The position numbers and the translations under genes are program-made. Shown piece after piece: positions 17,284 through 25,596 of a DNA stretch of 64,000 nucleotides. Numbering within the stretch: position 1 is the stretch's first letter; each line of letters starts with the position of its first letter. The notes under the pieces were generated by a model. It was not told the origin of the DNA. It worked only from the letters and a program-made list of their open reading frames with translations, and made no database searches. Source of the stretch: Defluviitaleaceae bacterium (GTDB lineage Bacteria; Bacillota; Clostridia; Lachnospirales; WQUN01); the NCBI GenBank assembly GCA_009777845.1, contig WRLD01000002.1:100074-164073 (forward strand). Direction: 5' to 3'.

Positions 17284-18420
17284 ATGAGTGACGAAAACAA
17301 AAATGATGCCATCGACTTAGGAAGCGAAGGGGACGACTTTGACCCGTTCGCAAAAGATGATGAACTTACGGCTGATGACGAATCGGATAATCCTTTTGAA
17401 AACGCCATAAACGCGGCGAAAACAAAGGACATGGAAAAATCGCGACAGAGCCTGTATGAAAAACCGCCCGTCTTTGATTATGCGGGAGCAACGGAGGATA
17501 TTGCGGATTCATCACAAACATTTGACGAATTACGCATATCCAAGGCCGCGGACTTCCCCGAGCTGGAGGACGGCAAGCGCGTAAGCTGGACGGTTGAGTA
17601 CGGCAAAATCACCAAGACCGTAACGGACACAAAAGGCACAAGTATCGCAAAAATGAAAACAGATATAGAAGCGTCAAAGGAATTTCTTGACGCTTTGAAA
17701 AAGGCTAAGGACAAAAGCCCTGCTTGCAAGATTAAGCCCAAGGTAACGGCACAATCTAAGGGCGCGGAATCATACAAGGGTGTCTTTATAAATGAAGAAG
17801 AAGCCGCTACGTCAGGAAAGCTGATTACATTTTTTCCCGCTAAGGACGGCAACGTCTACGAAATGCGTAATACCCCAATGGGCAGATTTATAACAGAGGC
17901 GGCGGATAACAGTATCCTGCACGAGGTCAGAGTCGGGTTTACCCCGGCTCTGCCGCCCATTCCGCAAAAACACTTACATGACATAATCAGCTTTTTTAAG
18001 CTGATGGCGAAAAACGGCAACAACGAGGCTCTGGCAAATATTTATTGGGACAAGCAAGAAGAAGTATTCATAACCGACATACCGCAGCAATCGGTATCGA
18101 GGCTTTCGGTCAAAAGCGAAATCAATCCTGCCTATGACAATGCTCGATACATTCATTACATGGATATTCACAGCCACAATACTATGCGTGCTTTTTTCTC
18201 GTCAACTGACGATGCGGACGAAAAAGCGACAAGAGTATATGCCGTCGTCGGAAACGTACTTAGCTATTTCCCAGAAATTAAGGTTCGCATTTCAAACGGC
18301 GGCAAATTTCTTGAAATAGAGCCAAGCGTGGTTTTTGATAAATTCCGAATGGAGGATTTCAAATGGCGAATAAAAAGACAGATAAAGCGAATGTTTCCGA
18401 CCGCGTACAGTACGCAATAG
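17284..18420 (+). CDS. JAMM/MPN-domain metalloprotease of a ubiquitin-like cassette (PRTRC system A-type)
   Basis: A protein of 378 residues. The C-terminal 180 residues carry a full JAMM zinc site: His296-Ser-His298, seven residues, Ser306, two residues, Asp309 (HSHNTMRAFFSSTD). JAMM proteins of this type remove ubiquitin-like proteins, and in bacteria they often sit with E1- and E2-like genes, as here. The first 70 residues are very acidic. The middle (about 75-170) is an unrecognised conserved-looking block containing KAKDKSPACKIKPKVTAQSKG. The gene overlaps the next small gene by 58 bases, which argues for tight coupling. No ParB gene, the other usual PRTRC partner, is seen in the window. 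Confidence 0.8.
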   Translation: MSDENKNDAIDLGSEGDDFDPFAKDDELTADDESDNPFENAINAAKTKDMEKSRQSLYEKPPVFDYAGATEDIADSSQTFDELRISKAADFPELEDGKRVSWTVEYGKITKTVTDTKGTSIAKMKTDIEASKEFLDALKKAKDKSPACKIKPKVTAQSKGAESYKGVFINEEEAATSGKLITFFPAKDGNVYEMRNTPMGRFITEAADNSILHEVRVGFTPALPPIPQKHLHDIISFFKLMAKNGNNEALANIYWDKQEEVFITDIPQQSVSRLSVKSEINPAYDNARYIHYMDIHSHNTMRAFFSSTDDADEKATRVYAVVGNVLSYFPEIKVRISNGGKFLEIEPSVVFDKFRMEDFKWRIKRQIKRMFPTAYSTQ

Positions 18421-18599
18421 AACAATTCAGAGCAAGTAATATTGAATTTACCTTAAAAAATGAAGTAATCGGACATTTTCATTGCCGCCGTAAATCGGAC
18501 GATAAATTGTTTCAATTCTGGGCAGGAACAGGAAAAATCCTTGGCTTCGACAACCTGCGCGGTGTCCACAAGCTCATCGTGCTTTTGAATGGTGCGTAG
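18363..18599 (+). CDS. 78-residue small protein between the JAMM and E1-like genes
   Basis: It starts at the ATG at 18363 after GGAGGATTTC, inside the end of the JAMM gene, and stops one base before the E1-like gene. The predicted order is a helix (DRVQYAIEQFRAS), two strands (IEFTLKNEVIGHFHCRR), an aromatic turn (FQFWAGTGKI) and a final helix or strand ending LLNGA. By position it could be the modifier protein, but I cannot show a beta-grasp fold and it does not end in Gly-Gly. An accessory protein is equally possible. Confidence 0.6.
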   Translation: MANKKTDKANVSDRVQYAIEQFRASNIEFTLKNEVIGHFHCRRKSDDKLFQFWAGTGKILGFDNLRGVHKLIVLLNGA

Positions 18600-18600
18600 A

Positions 18601-19365
18601 ATGAAATTCGCATTGAATAAGCCTGTAAAAATAATCATGCTCGGCGCAGGCGGCACGGGCGGGCATATCGCGCCGCATTTATACCGCCTGCTCCATACGC
18701 TTGAACGCTGTGCGGAGGTTGTTATATGTGACGGCGATATTGTCGAGAAAAAGAACCTTGTACGGCAAAATTTTATAGCCGACGACTTGGGTAAAAATAA
18801 GGCGCAGGTATTAGCAGAGCGTTATGCTTCCGCTTTTGGGCTTGAAATATCGTATATTCCAGAATTTATTGAAGCCGAGGAAAGGCTTTCCACCTTGGTT
18901 AAGCCCGACACGTTCCCAGCGGGAGAGTTTGCATATCAAAGGCAGGAGGGACTGTCTGTTCTGATAGGCTGTGTTGACAACAACCGAAGCCGTCAATTAT
19001 GCCACCAAGTATTCCAAACCGCTAAAAATCTTATTTATATTGATTCGGGAAACGGCGAGCATACGGGTCAAGTGGTTTGCGGAATTAGGCGTAACGGCAG
19101 AACATATTACAAGCCGATTGGCGATATTTATCCCGATGTGCTTTTGGAAACGGATAAATTCCCTACGCAGTTAAGCTGTGCGGAGGCGGCAGTATCCGCA
19201 CCGCAATCAATTGCAGCAAATATCATGGCAAGCACGGTCGTGATTTCGTACCTATATAACATTTTGGTGCTTGGCAGTATCGAAACACGAAGCGTTACAT
19301 TTTCAACCAAAACCGTAAATATCAAGCCTATTGTCACAAAGAAGCATATACGAAAGACTGCATGA
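18601..19365 (+). CDS. E1-like ThiF-family adenylyltransferase (PRTRC ThiF-type)
   Basis: A protein of 254 residues with a Rossmann nucleotide site GAGGTGG at residues 15-21, then CDGDIVEKKNLVRQNF, DDLGKNKA and LIGCVDNNRSR. These are the ATP and magnesium binding blocks of ThiF/MoeB/E1 enzymes, which adenylate the C-terminus of a ubiquitin-like protein. The lengths and order fit the PRTRC ThiF-type branch. The start at 18601 is chosen because the upstream gene stops one base earlier. Together with the JAMM and E2-like genes it forms a conjugation-like pathway. The substrate is unknown. Confidence 0.85.
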   Translation: MKFALNKPVKIIMLGAGGTGGHIAPHLYRLLHTLERCAEVVICDGDIVEKKNLVRQNFIADDLGKNKAQVLAERYASAFGLEISYIPEFIEAEERLSTLVKPDTFPAGEFAYQRQEGLSVLIGCVDNNRSRQLCHQVFQTAKNLIYIDSGNGEHTGQVVCGIRRNGRTYYKPIGDIYPDVLLETDKFPTQLSCAEAAVSAPQSIAANIMASTVVISYLYNILVLGSIETRSVTFSTKTVNIKPIVTKKHIRKTA

Positions 19366-19398
19366 TTATGACTAAAAAAAACGAGGCGGTGAGTAGCA

Positions 19399-21195
19399 AT
19401 GTCGGCTGAAGCCCAAAATCTGGATAATAAAATTTCTGTGAATGAAACGCCATACGCCGTGGCGAAGCTAGGCGAATCCGCGAGAATTATAAAACAGTCC
19501 ATAAATGAATTACCGCTCCTGCGTAGGCGATTGGAAAAAAATAAGTCTGTAAAGCTCAAAGCCCGCGAAATCTACGGAGATTTGCAAAATCAGTATCGCA
19601 GGCTGATAAATGCGTTTGACACCGTAGCCTTATCCTTGCTGGAAGCAGAGCATGACGAAATGGCAAGCCACTCCGTTAAGCTCAGTCAAGCCGTTAGAGC
19701 CTTTAACCCCATGACACCAGACTACACCAAGCTATGTGCCGCGTTAAGCGGATATTTATCAAAGCTACCGCTTTCAGACTTAAACGAAGCAAGCGACATT
19801 CTTAATATTTCCGCTAATGATTCCGCTTCTGCCAACGAAGCCCAAACGACTAACGCCCGCATTATTGGACGGCTTATGAATAATGTCCGAATGGGATATT
19901 ATCCTACCTGCACGGAAAATCTGGCGCATATCGTTCGCGGAATATCTATCCCCGAGGGAGTAACCGTGAACATTCTCGACCCCTGCTGCGGCTGTGGTAT
20001 CGCGCTTAATTCCGTGGCTGAGGGGGTTGCCGCGGGCGGGAATGACTGCAAAACCTACGGCATAGAGCTTGACAGCTTCCGCGCGGAGGAAGCGTTGACA
20101 AGAATTGACCGCGTGGGGTTTGGTTCGTTCTATTACAGCCGTATCAGCAACGAGGCGTTTCATGCTATGCTGCTAAATCCGCCGTATTTATCAGTTATGA
20201 CAGAGGGCGGCAGCAATACCCGAAGCGAGAAAAGGTTTCTTGTGGATAGCATAAGCAATCTTATGATGGGCGGTCTGCTTATTTATATCATTCCGTACTA
20301 TCGTCTGACTGCGGATATTTGCCGCTTGCTCTGCGATAATTTTAACGACATAAGGGTGTTAAAATTTACGAGCAATGAGTTCAAAAAATTTAAGCAGGTT
20401 GCGGTGTTGGGTACAAGGGTTAAACGCAGGGACGGCTCGGACATGGTTTCCGCGCTATCCGCACTGGCATTGTCCCCAGACACGATACCCGAAATAACAA
20501 AGCTGCAATCGGGCTATTATCAACTGCCATCTATCCAAAAAGAGGTCGCGTTGTTCAAGGGCGCGCAGTTTAATGTGGCGGAATTAGCGGAGCAGTTAAA
20601 TAAATCTAAGAGCTTCTCGCGATTGTTTCAGAGAAGCGAGCTGGATAAAACCGAAAAAAGACCGTTATTGCCGCTTAGTATCGGGCAAATTGGCTTGGTA
20701 GGCGGCAGCGGCTTAATAAACGGGTTAGTCGAATGTGACACGCCGCATATAATTAAAGGGCGCATTGTCAAGGAAAAACGCGTTCGTGAATCTGAAAATT
20801 TTAACGGCAGGGGCGATTTAATGTCCACAACATTAACGGAAGTAATTAGTAACAAGCTAATATTTAATCTGCTAACGCCCAACGGGTTTAGAACCTTAAC
20901 TGATTATGGCGGCGGTGCAATTGCGGATAACATCTGCCTACCTCTAGGGCGAGTGGTTATTACTCGCGAGGCTAGTGAGGCGCTTACAGATTATGACATC
21001 AACAGTGCATTGCAACGGCATAGGACGGGCGATTGGGGCGATGTTTCCGAAAGTGACTGGGAATCAAACAATAATGCCCTAAAGCATGGCGAACGGATTT
21101 TGTCTAGCTATAGCAGTTTAAATGGGGAAAACTTCTGGATTATCACAGAAAGTGACCGCTCTTATACAACGGTGCTTTTGCCAGATGAATACTAG
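19399..21195 (+). CDS. Adenine-specific-type DNA methyltransferase (DUF6094-like)
   Basis: A protein of 598 residues. The SAM-binding loop is LDPCCGCG at residues 193-200 and the catalytic box is NPPY at 260-263, the order and spacing of N6-adenine methyltransferases. The first 150 residues are helical and the last 250 contain an unrecognised domain, possibly for target recognition. There is no partner restriction nuclease next to it, so protection against host restriction or marking of element DNA is more likely than a complete restriction system. DUF6094 proteins are common on Gram-positive conjugative elements, which fits the context. The ATG at 19399 follows GAGGCGGTGAG. Confidence 0.75.
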   Translation: MSAEAQNLDNKISVNETPYAVAKLGESARIIKQSINELPLLRRRLEKNKSVKLKAREIYGDLQNQYRRLINAFDTVALSLLEAEHDEMASHSVKLSQAVRAFNPMTPDYTKLCAALSGYLSKLPLSDLNEASDILNISANDSASANEAQTTNARIIGRLMNNVRMGYYPTCTENLAHIVRGISIPEGVTVNILDPCCGCGIALNSVAEGVAAGGNDCKTYGIELDSFRAEEALTRIDRVGFGSFYYSRISNEAFHAMLLNPPYLSVMTEGGSNTRSEKRFLVDSISNLMMGGLLIYIIPYYRLTADICRLLCDNFNDIRVLKFTSNEFKKFKQVAVLGTRVKRRDGSDMVSALSALALSPDTIPEITKLQSGYYQLPSIQKEVALFKGAQFNVAELAEQLNKSKSFSRLFQRSELDKTEKRPLLPLSIGQIGLVGGSGLINGLVECDTPHIIKGRIVKEKRVRESENFNGRGDLMSTTLTEVISNKLIFNLLTPNGFRTLTDYGGGAIADNICLPLGRVVITREASEALTDYDINSALQRHRTGDWGDVSESDWESNNNALKHGERILSSYSSLNGENFWIITESDRSYTTVLLPDEY

Positions 21196-21218
21196 AAAAC
21201 AGACAGGAGAATGAAATC

Positions 21219-21851
21219 ATGCCGAATTGGTGTTCAACGGGATACGCCTTTTACACAAAAGCCGAGGATAAAAGCGAGCTTTCGCGTTTTTACAAAAATC
21301 TTATGGAAATATTGCAAACACCCTCAGAGGTTGAAAACGGTTTTGAACCAGGCTGGCTCGGCAAGGTTGCCATAAAGCATGGTCTTGATTACGAAAGTGT
21401 TCCATGCAGGGGTTGGATTGAGCATATAGACGAGTACGAGCCCGAACATGGTGTTGTTACGTTGAGAACTGACACAGCGTGGGGGCCATTGACCGAATTA
21501 TGGGAAGCCGTTCTTACCCAGTATGACGGCATTTGCTTTGTATATATTGCGGAAGAACCGGGGCTTGGGGTTTTTGTTAATACGGATACGGAGGGGCTTT
21601 ATTTTAATGAATGGTATCTCTTGGAGATTTTCGGAGATGCCGAAGTACCCGAGGGCTGGTACGCAGACGAAGAAAGCCCTGTCGCCCTTGATATTCGCGA
21701 ATATTTTGAATACGATGGCGAGCTTTTGGAGTATTGCGAAAAGTTTACAGGTAAGAAATTCAGCACCGTTGGAGAATTGAGGGCTTACTTCGCTAGTATC
21801 TTTGATGGCAGTGACACTATCGTAAATATCCATGAATTTACGACAGCGTAG
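21219..21851 (+). CDS. DUF1281/Api92-like protein
   Basis: A protein of 210 residues starting MPNWCSTGYAFY, a start shared by the DUF1281/Api92-like families found on plasmids and phages, which are predicted to have a ferredoxin-like fold. It is acidic and rich in Trp, Tyr and Glu (GWYADEESPVALDIREYFEYDGEL). No catalytic motif is visible. It follows the methyltransferase by 23 bases with ACAGGAG before the ATG. The molecular role of the family is not established. Confidence 0.6.
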   Translation: MPNWCSTGYAFYTKAEDKSELSRFYKNLMEILQTPSEVENGFEPGWLGKVAIKHGLDYESVPCRGWIEHIDEYEPEHGVVTLRTDTAWGPLTELWEAVLTQYDGICFVYIAEEPGLGVFVNTDTEGLYFNEWYLLEIFGDAEVPEGWYADEESPVALDIREYFEYDGELLEYCEKFTGKKFSTVGELRAYFASIFDGSDTIVNIHEFTTA

Positions 21852-21860
21852 GGGGGGGGT

Positions 21861-22157
21861 ATGTTTAAGCTAGACACCGCCCTACTAATGTCTGCCATAA
21901 AAAATACACCCGCCCTTGTACCGCCCGAGATGAACAGCGGTACAGGCTACTTGTTTAATAAAATCTACAAGCAACTGTCATACAGCGAGGTCATACACCT
22001 ATCCGATTTGGATTTTAATGCCTTTGATATAGAGGACATCTACTCTCTTAATGAGCTGTTCAATAATGTTTTCGAGAGGCAAAACTGCCAAGCCGTGAGC
22101 ATTGTAAATGCTGTACGGCAGATTATGCCGATAAGTAGGCCGTCGGCTTATGTATAA
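21861..22157 (+). CDS. Small helical protein, unknown
   Basis: A protein of 98 residues, mostly helical, with one Cys. The only ribosome binding site is a run of nine G directly after the preceding stop codon, eight of which lie outside any gene. It ends in RQIMPISRPSAYV. It sits inside the ubiquitin-like cassette region, 11 bases before the next gene. No family is recognised. Confidence 0.55.
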   Translation: MFKLDTALLMSAIKNTPALVPPEMNSGTGYLFNKIYKQLSYSEVIHLSDLDFNAFDIEDIYSLNELFNNVFERQNCQAVSIVNAVRQIMPISRPSAYV

Positions 22158-22168
22158 GTGAGGAAGCT

Positions 22169-22747
22169 ATGCGGGAAATTGAGGATTTCAATAGTATCAT
22201 TGACTGTCTAATATTGGCGAAAAAGCTATATGATATTGGCAGATATGATGTTATAGGGCAGCTTTGGGACGAGCTTTGCTTGGATAGCTATTATGAAAAT
22301 ATGCTTGGCATTATATCGTCTGTGTTTACAGGCTATAAAGGCACTTATTCAGAGAATGAGGAATTAGATATTATGATGTTCAGCGATGATGTCATTTCCG
22401 ATTACTTTGTTCACGCTTGGCAATACGGCGAGATACACAATATACACTACAGCCAAAATCCGTATGTCCTAAATGCACACGCTGCGGCGCAAAAGTGCTT
22501 ATACTCCAGTTGCTGTGTAAGCGGCAAGCTGATGTCCTATATAAGGACAAAAAAATCGGCACAGAAAAGCAAGGTGATTGTCCTCATTCACGTTGGCTGC
22601 GGTAGCTGTAACATATATGAGAATGTAGCCTATGGCCTTATTGAGCTATACACATGGTTTAAAAATCAATGCGCTGAAATTGAAGCCATGAAAGCTACCG
22701 CGTACAAGCCCAAGGAATCAGAATCCAGTGAGGTGACAGCGGCATGA
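22169..22747 (+). CDS. Hypothetical protein
   Basis: A protein of 192 residues with a helical, acidic N-terminal half (FNSIIDCLILAKKLYDIGRYDVIGQLWDEL). The C-terminal half has a Cys-rich core: AAQKCLYSSCCVSGKLM and HVGCGSCNIYENVAYG. The last bases ATGA overlap the start of the E2-like gene, so the two are translationally coupled. This coupling makes it a candidate partner of the conjugation cassette. No family is recognised. Confidence 0.6.
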   Translation: MREIEDFNSIIDCLILAKKLYDIGRYDVIGQLWDELCLDSYYENMLGIISSVFTGYKGTYSENEELDIMMFSDDVISDYFVHAWQYGEIHNIHYSQNPYVLNAHAAAQKCLYSSCCVSGKLMSYIRTKKSAQKSKVIVLIHVGCGSCNIYENVAYGLIELYTWFKNQCAEIEAMKATAYKPKESESSEVTAA

Positions 22748-23400
22748 ACACATCTGAAGAAATAATTATTCGGATAAACGCAGACGGAATATCCATCGAA
22801 GAATGTAAGGACGGCGTAATTTCATATAAAGCCATAACGCCAAGCAGTCTGCTAAGCTGTATCAGTAAAAGCATGTTGCGCGACGGGGTAAGAAGCGGAT
22901 TGTTGCCAAAAAACTGCTTGTCCGTTAATACCCTAGACAACGGTGAGCGTGATGTTATCATACTTCACCCAGAGGACAGGGCGACTATTAGCTACTTTGG
23001 TACACAGTACACGGATTTTCCGCTCCCACGTCTGCTCTTTGGGTTTAATATCTCGGACGAGGGCAGGATAAGCAAGTGCAGGCTAGGCGTTGTCGGCAAT
23101 GAAAGCAATCTCAAGCCGAGTACGCCCATGCTTGTATATCCGTTCAGCAATGTTTCCGATACGAGGCTTTGCATAGGAAACAACTCATTGCCAAGGATTC
23201 AAAGCCTGCATACGCTCGGAAGCCTAACCTATCACATTCTAAGCATGGATAACAATAACGACCATTTCCGAGCGGCGAACAATAAATTGGGGCTGGAAAT
23301 GCGGGATTTGTTGGAATTACTAAAGGACAAACAGCAAGGCTATTACTATGAACATATTTTGTTGCCAAGCGGAATAACGCTTGGTGATTTTATTGTTTAG
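22744..23400 (+). CDS. E2-like protein of the ubiquitin-like cassette (PRTRC system B-type)
   Basis: A protein of 218 residues. Its middle matches the layout I know from PRTRC protein B, a prokaryotic E2-like family: PLPRLLFGFNISDEGRI, a variable stretch, then MLVYPFSNVSDTRLCIGNN. The Cys in RLCIG (residue 143) lies where the family has a conserved Cys and could be the thioester-forming residue. The ATGA overlap with the preceding gene shows coupling. E1-like and JAMM genes lie 3.4-5.5 kb upstream in the same operon. The assignment rests on pattern memory and needs a profile search. Confidence 0.6.
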   Translation: MNTSEEIIIRINADGISIEECKDGVISYKAITPSSLLSCISKSMLRDGVRSGLLPKNCLSVNTLDNGERDVIILHPEDRATISYFGTQYTDFPLPRLLFGFNISDEGRISKCRLGVVGNESNLKPSTPMLVYPFSNVSDTRLCIGNNSLPRIQSLHTLGSLTYHILSMDNNNDHFRAANNKLGLEMRDLLELLKDKQQGYYYEHILLPSGITLGDFIV

Positions 23401-23414
23401 GAGGGGGGATTCGT

Positions 23415-24674
23415 ATGAGTTCACAGGGAACAGACTCCGCAGTGAATATCAAGGATTATCTGATTGCTAAAAGCCCTAGTGTGCATTTGGATGCCGCTAG
23501 TCCTTATAAGGTGCTTTTGCAAACGGAGAGCGATTTTATCATTTCCCGCAAGAGCAGAAAAGGCAGGGCAGATAGGGAGCTAGTTATCCTTATTAGCGAG
23601 GCTCTTTTTTATTTTAAAGAAAAGGACAAAATCGAAGAAATAACTTACAAAGGGCTGGCGGATTTCCTAAGCGGTCTTGGCAGACAAAGGCTTGCGCTAG
23701 AGCAGGTTTTATGGCTTTCATCGCTTAATAAAAGCGACATACACCGCCTGCTGAATATTATTACAAGGCCAGCCCTTATTGAAATGGCGCGCGCAAACAT
23801 GCTTACACAAAGCACCCAAGCCCATGATAATTGGCGCATGGAGCATTGGGAGAAAAGCCCTGCATTATATAAAAACGTCTACGCCTCTCTCAGCAATATC
23901 AGTCCCTGCCAGTTTCAAGTCTGCGTGAATCTTGCTTTTGAAATTTACAGCCGCTTTGGGTATGGCGAGGCTCTATATTTTATCGAAGCGCTCGGGAAAT
24001 CTAAATTTGAGCAATTCACCTGCGAACATGACAGGCGTTCGCGTAGCGGCGACTTAAACGGCTTTATTCAATTGTTAGACGAGCCGTATAGCTTAGAATT
24101 ACGCCGTCTTATTGATTACACCGTTGATTCCTACGTCCAAGGCATTACAAGGGTAAATTGTGAATTTTGGCAGGCGTATGAGCAGTACCTAGCAATACAG
24201 CTACGGGTATTTGGCGAAATTAGGGACAAATATCCGCGCTATTTAATGACAGCATACAATATCGCGGCGTTAAATATCAATCTGATGGAGCGTATTCACT
24301 CCGATGAGGAATTTGCGGAGCTTGCGGCTGAGGTTCGCAGCTTGGCGTATGAGGATAAGCTGTATAGCGTAATCGTCCCGACCACGGCACAACAGCTTGC
24401 GGAGGAGGGCATTACCCTTGGGCATTGCATGGGAGCTAACGCCGAACAAATTATGTCAAGCGGTCTGCATATTTTATTCCTGCGTAACAGCAACGCGAAA
24501 GAAACGCCGCTTGTAACGCTGCGATACAGCAATAATGCGATTACTGGCGCGGAGGGGCTTAATCGCCGTGGCTTAACTGATGCTGAGCGGGAATTTCTTG
24601 AGGTTTGGGGCAGGGAAAAAGGTGTTTGTACTAATTCCGTGGCAAAGGAAGGAAATGATGTTTATGTTGCCTAA
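23415..24674 (+). CDS. PcfJ-family protein
   Basis: A protein of 419 residues. The C-terminal third has the PcfJ block: AQQLAEEGITLGHCMGANAE, ILFLRNSNAKETPLVTLRY and GLTDAEREFLEVWG. PcfJ is named from the conjugative plasmid pCF10 and is widespread on Gram-positive conjugative elements and phages; its molecular role is not settled. The His-Cys in LGHCMG is a conserved family feature. The N-terminal 300 residues are mainly helical. A GGAGGGGGG ribosome binding site precedes the ATG. Confidence 0.8.
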   Translation: MSSQGTDSAVNIKDYLIAKSPSVHLDAASPYKVLLQTESDFIISRKSRKGRADRELVILISEALFYFKEKDKIEEITYKGLADFLSGLGRQRLALEQVLWLSSLNKSDIHRLLNIITRPALIEMARANMLTQSTQAHDNWRMEHWEKSPALYKNVYASLSNISPCQFQVCVNLAFEIYSRFGYGEALYFIEALGKSKFEQFTCEHDRRSRSGDLNGFIQLLDEPYSLELRRLIDYTVDSYVQGITRVNCEFWQAYEQYLAIQLRVFGEIRDKYPRYLMTAYNIAALNINLMERIHSDEEFAELAAEVRSLAYEDKLYSVIVPTTAQQLAEEGITLGHCMGANAEQIMSSGLHILFLRNSNAKETPLVTLRYSNNAITGAEGLNRRGLTDAEREFLEVWGREKGVCTNSVAKEGNDVYVA

Positions 24675-25050
24675 CAACAAAAAAATTTATAACGATGGTA
24701 CACACATGTGGCGTGATACCGTGTCGTCCTATGGTATTTATGAGGCTGTCATTATTATTCGCAATTATCTTGAACTGAAGCTAAAGCATGAACATTCGGA
24801 GGAAGAACGTCTATTTTGCCGTGAGCTGTTCTCCGCAATGTATGAAGCCACAGCAGGCATAATAGACCCACGCAAGCTCGTTTATGCCTATGACTTTAAA
24901 ACTGCCCATGAGCATTTGGAGGATAGCTACTACCACGCAAGCCGCAAGTTAAATTCAAGCTGCGCAAGTGGTATTGACCGCTTAATCAATGCTTCTTGTT
25001 ACAAGTCCAATTACTATAATCTTGGGTTGGCAGCCATGAGAGCCATTTAG
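24658..25050 (+). CDS. Hypothetical protein overlapping pcfJ
   Basis: A protein of 130 residues. The start is uncertain: ATGs at 24655, 24658 and 24664 all follow AAAGGAAGG, and I prefer 24658 for spacing. It overlaps the end of the PcfJ-family gene by 17 bases, so translation is probably coupled. The sequence is helical, with HSEEERLFCRELFSAMYEATAGI and paired Tyr-His stretches (LEDSYYHASRKL). Family unknown. Confidence 0.55.
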   Translation: MFMLPNNKKIYNDGTHMWRDTVSSYGIYEAVIIIRNYLELKLKHEHSEEERLFCRELFSAMYEATAGIIDPRKLVYAYDFKTAHEHLEDSYYHASRKLNSSCASGIDRLINASCYKSNYYNLGLAAMRAI

Positions 25051-25074
25051 GATTATGGATTTAATCGCGTTTGC

Positions 25075-25521
25075 TTGGTTTTGGCGTTTAATTATAAACA
25101 CAATGGCAACGATGGGCGGCTTTCGGCAGTTAATCGGAAGTGGGTCGATGGGTTCATTTTGCAGGAAAAGGCGTTTGACAACACATGGTTGCAAGCACAC
25201 GCAACACTAATTGACGGCTTTTGTAATCATGCTCGGGAGCTGTACCAAAGCCTCGGCGCGGAGCGATATACACTGCCGGGACACGAAGAAAACGGCGCGG
25301 TTCACGGTTATGAAATAAGGCGGTCGATTACGACATCTGACGAGGGCAACGGATTTTCCACGGGTTATGCTATTGGTTACAATCCCCAAGCGGCCAGCCC
25401 ATGGGTCTGCTGGCAATTTGCCGTAAGGGACGGTGAACGTCACTATAATTGGGGCATATACGGCGAAGAACAGACGGCGATAGATGCTTATAACTCTCGT
25501 GTGTTCGTTGCTCTTAACTAA
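25075..25521 (+). CDS. Hypothetical protein
   Basis: A protein of 148 residues if translation begins at the TTG at 25075; no strong ribosome binding site is seen, so the start is doubtful. The second half is protein-like and rich in Tyr, Trp and Gly (GYAIGYNPQAASPWVCWQF, ERHYNWGIYGEEQTAIDAY). A competing ATG at 25055 in another frame follows TTAGGAT but gives a low-complexity product, so a small frameshift or 5' loss is possible. A hairpin (GAACGGTT/AACCGTTC, 25526-25548) without a T run follows. Confidence 0.5.
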   Translation: MVLAFNYKHNGNDGRLSAVNRKWVDGFILQEKAFDNTWLQAHATLIDGFCNHARELYQSLGAERYTLPGHEENGAVHGYEIRRSITTSDEGNGFSTGYAIGYNPQAASPWVCWQFAVRDGERHYNWGIYGEEQTAIDAYNSRVFVALN

Positions 25522-25596
25522 GCAGGAACGGTTACATTTAAACCGTTCTAAGCTACTGAAAAAAATTAGAATTACAAAAAACGGAGGGATAAACCT

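Noticed and set aside
18363..18599. Confirmed ubiquitin-like modifier
   Set aside because: It lacks a Gly-Gly end and no beta-grasp pattern could be shown by eye, so only a positional candidate is claimed.
25055..25222. Alternative gene start at ATG 25055
   Set aside because: Its frame gives a low-complexity product ending in mid-region, whereas the TTG 25075 frame is protein-like to its end; a frameshift cannot be excluded.
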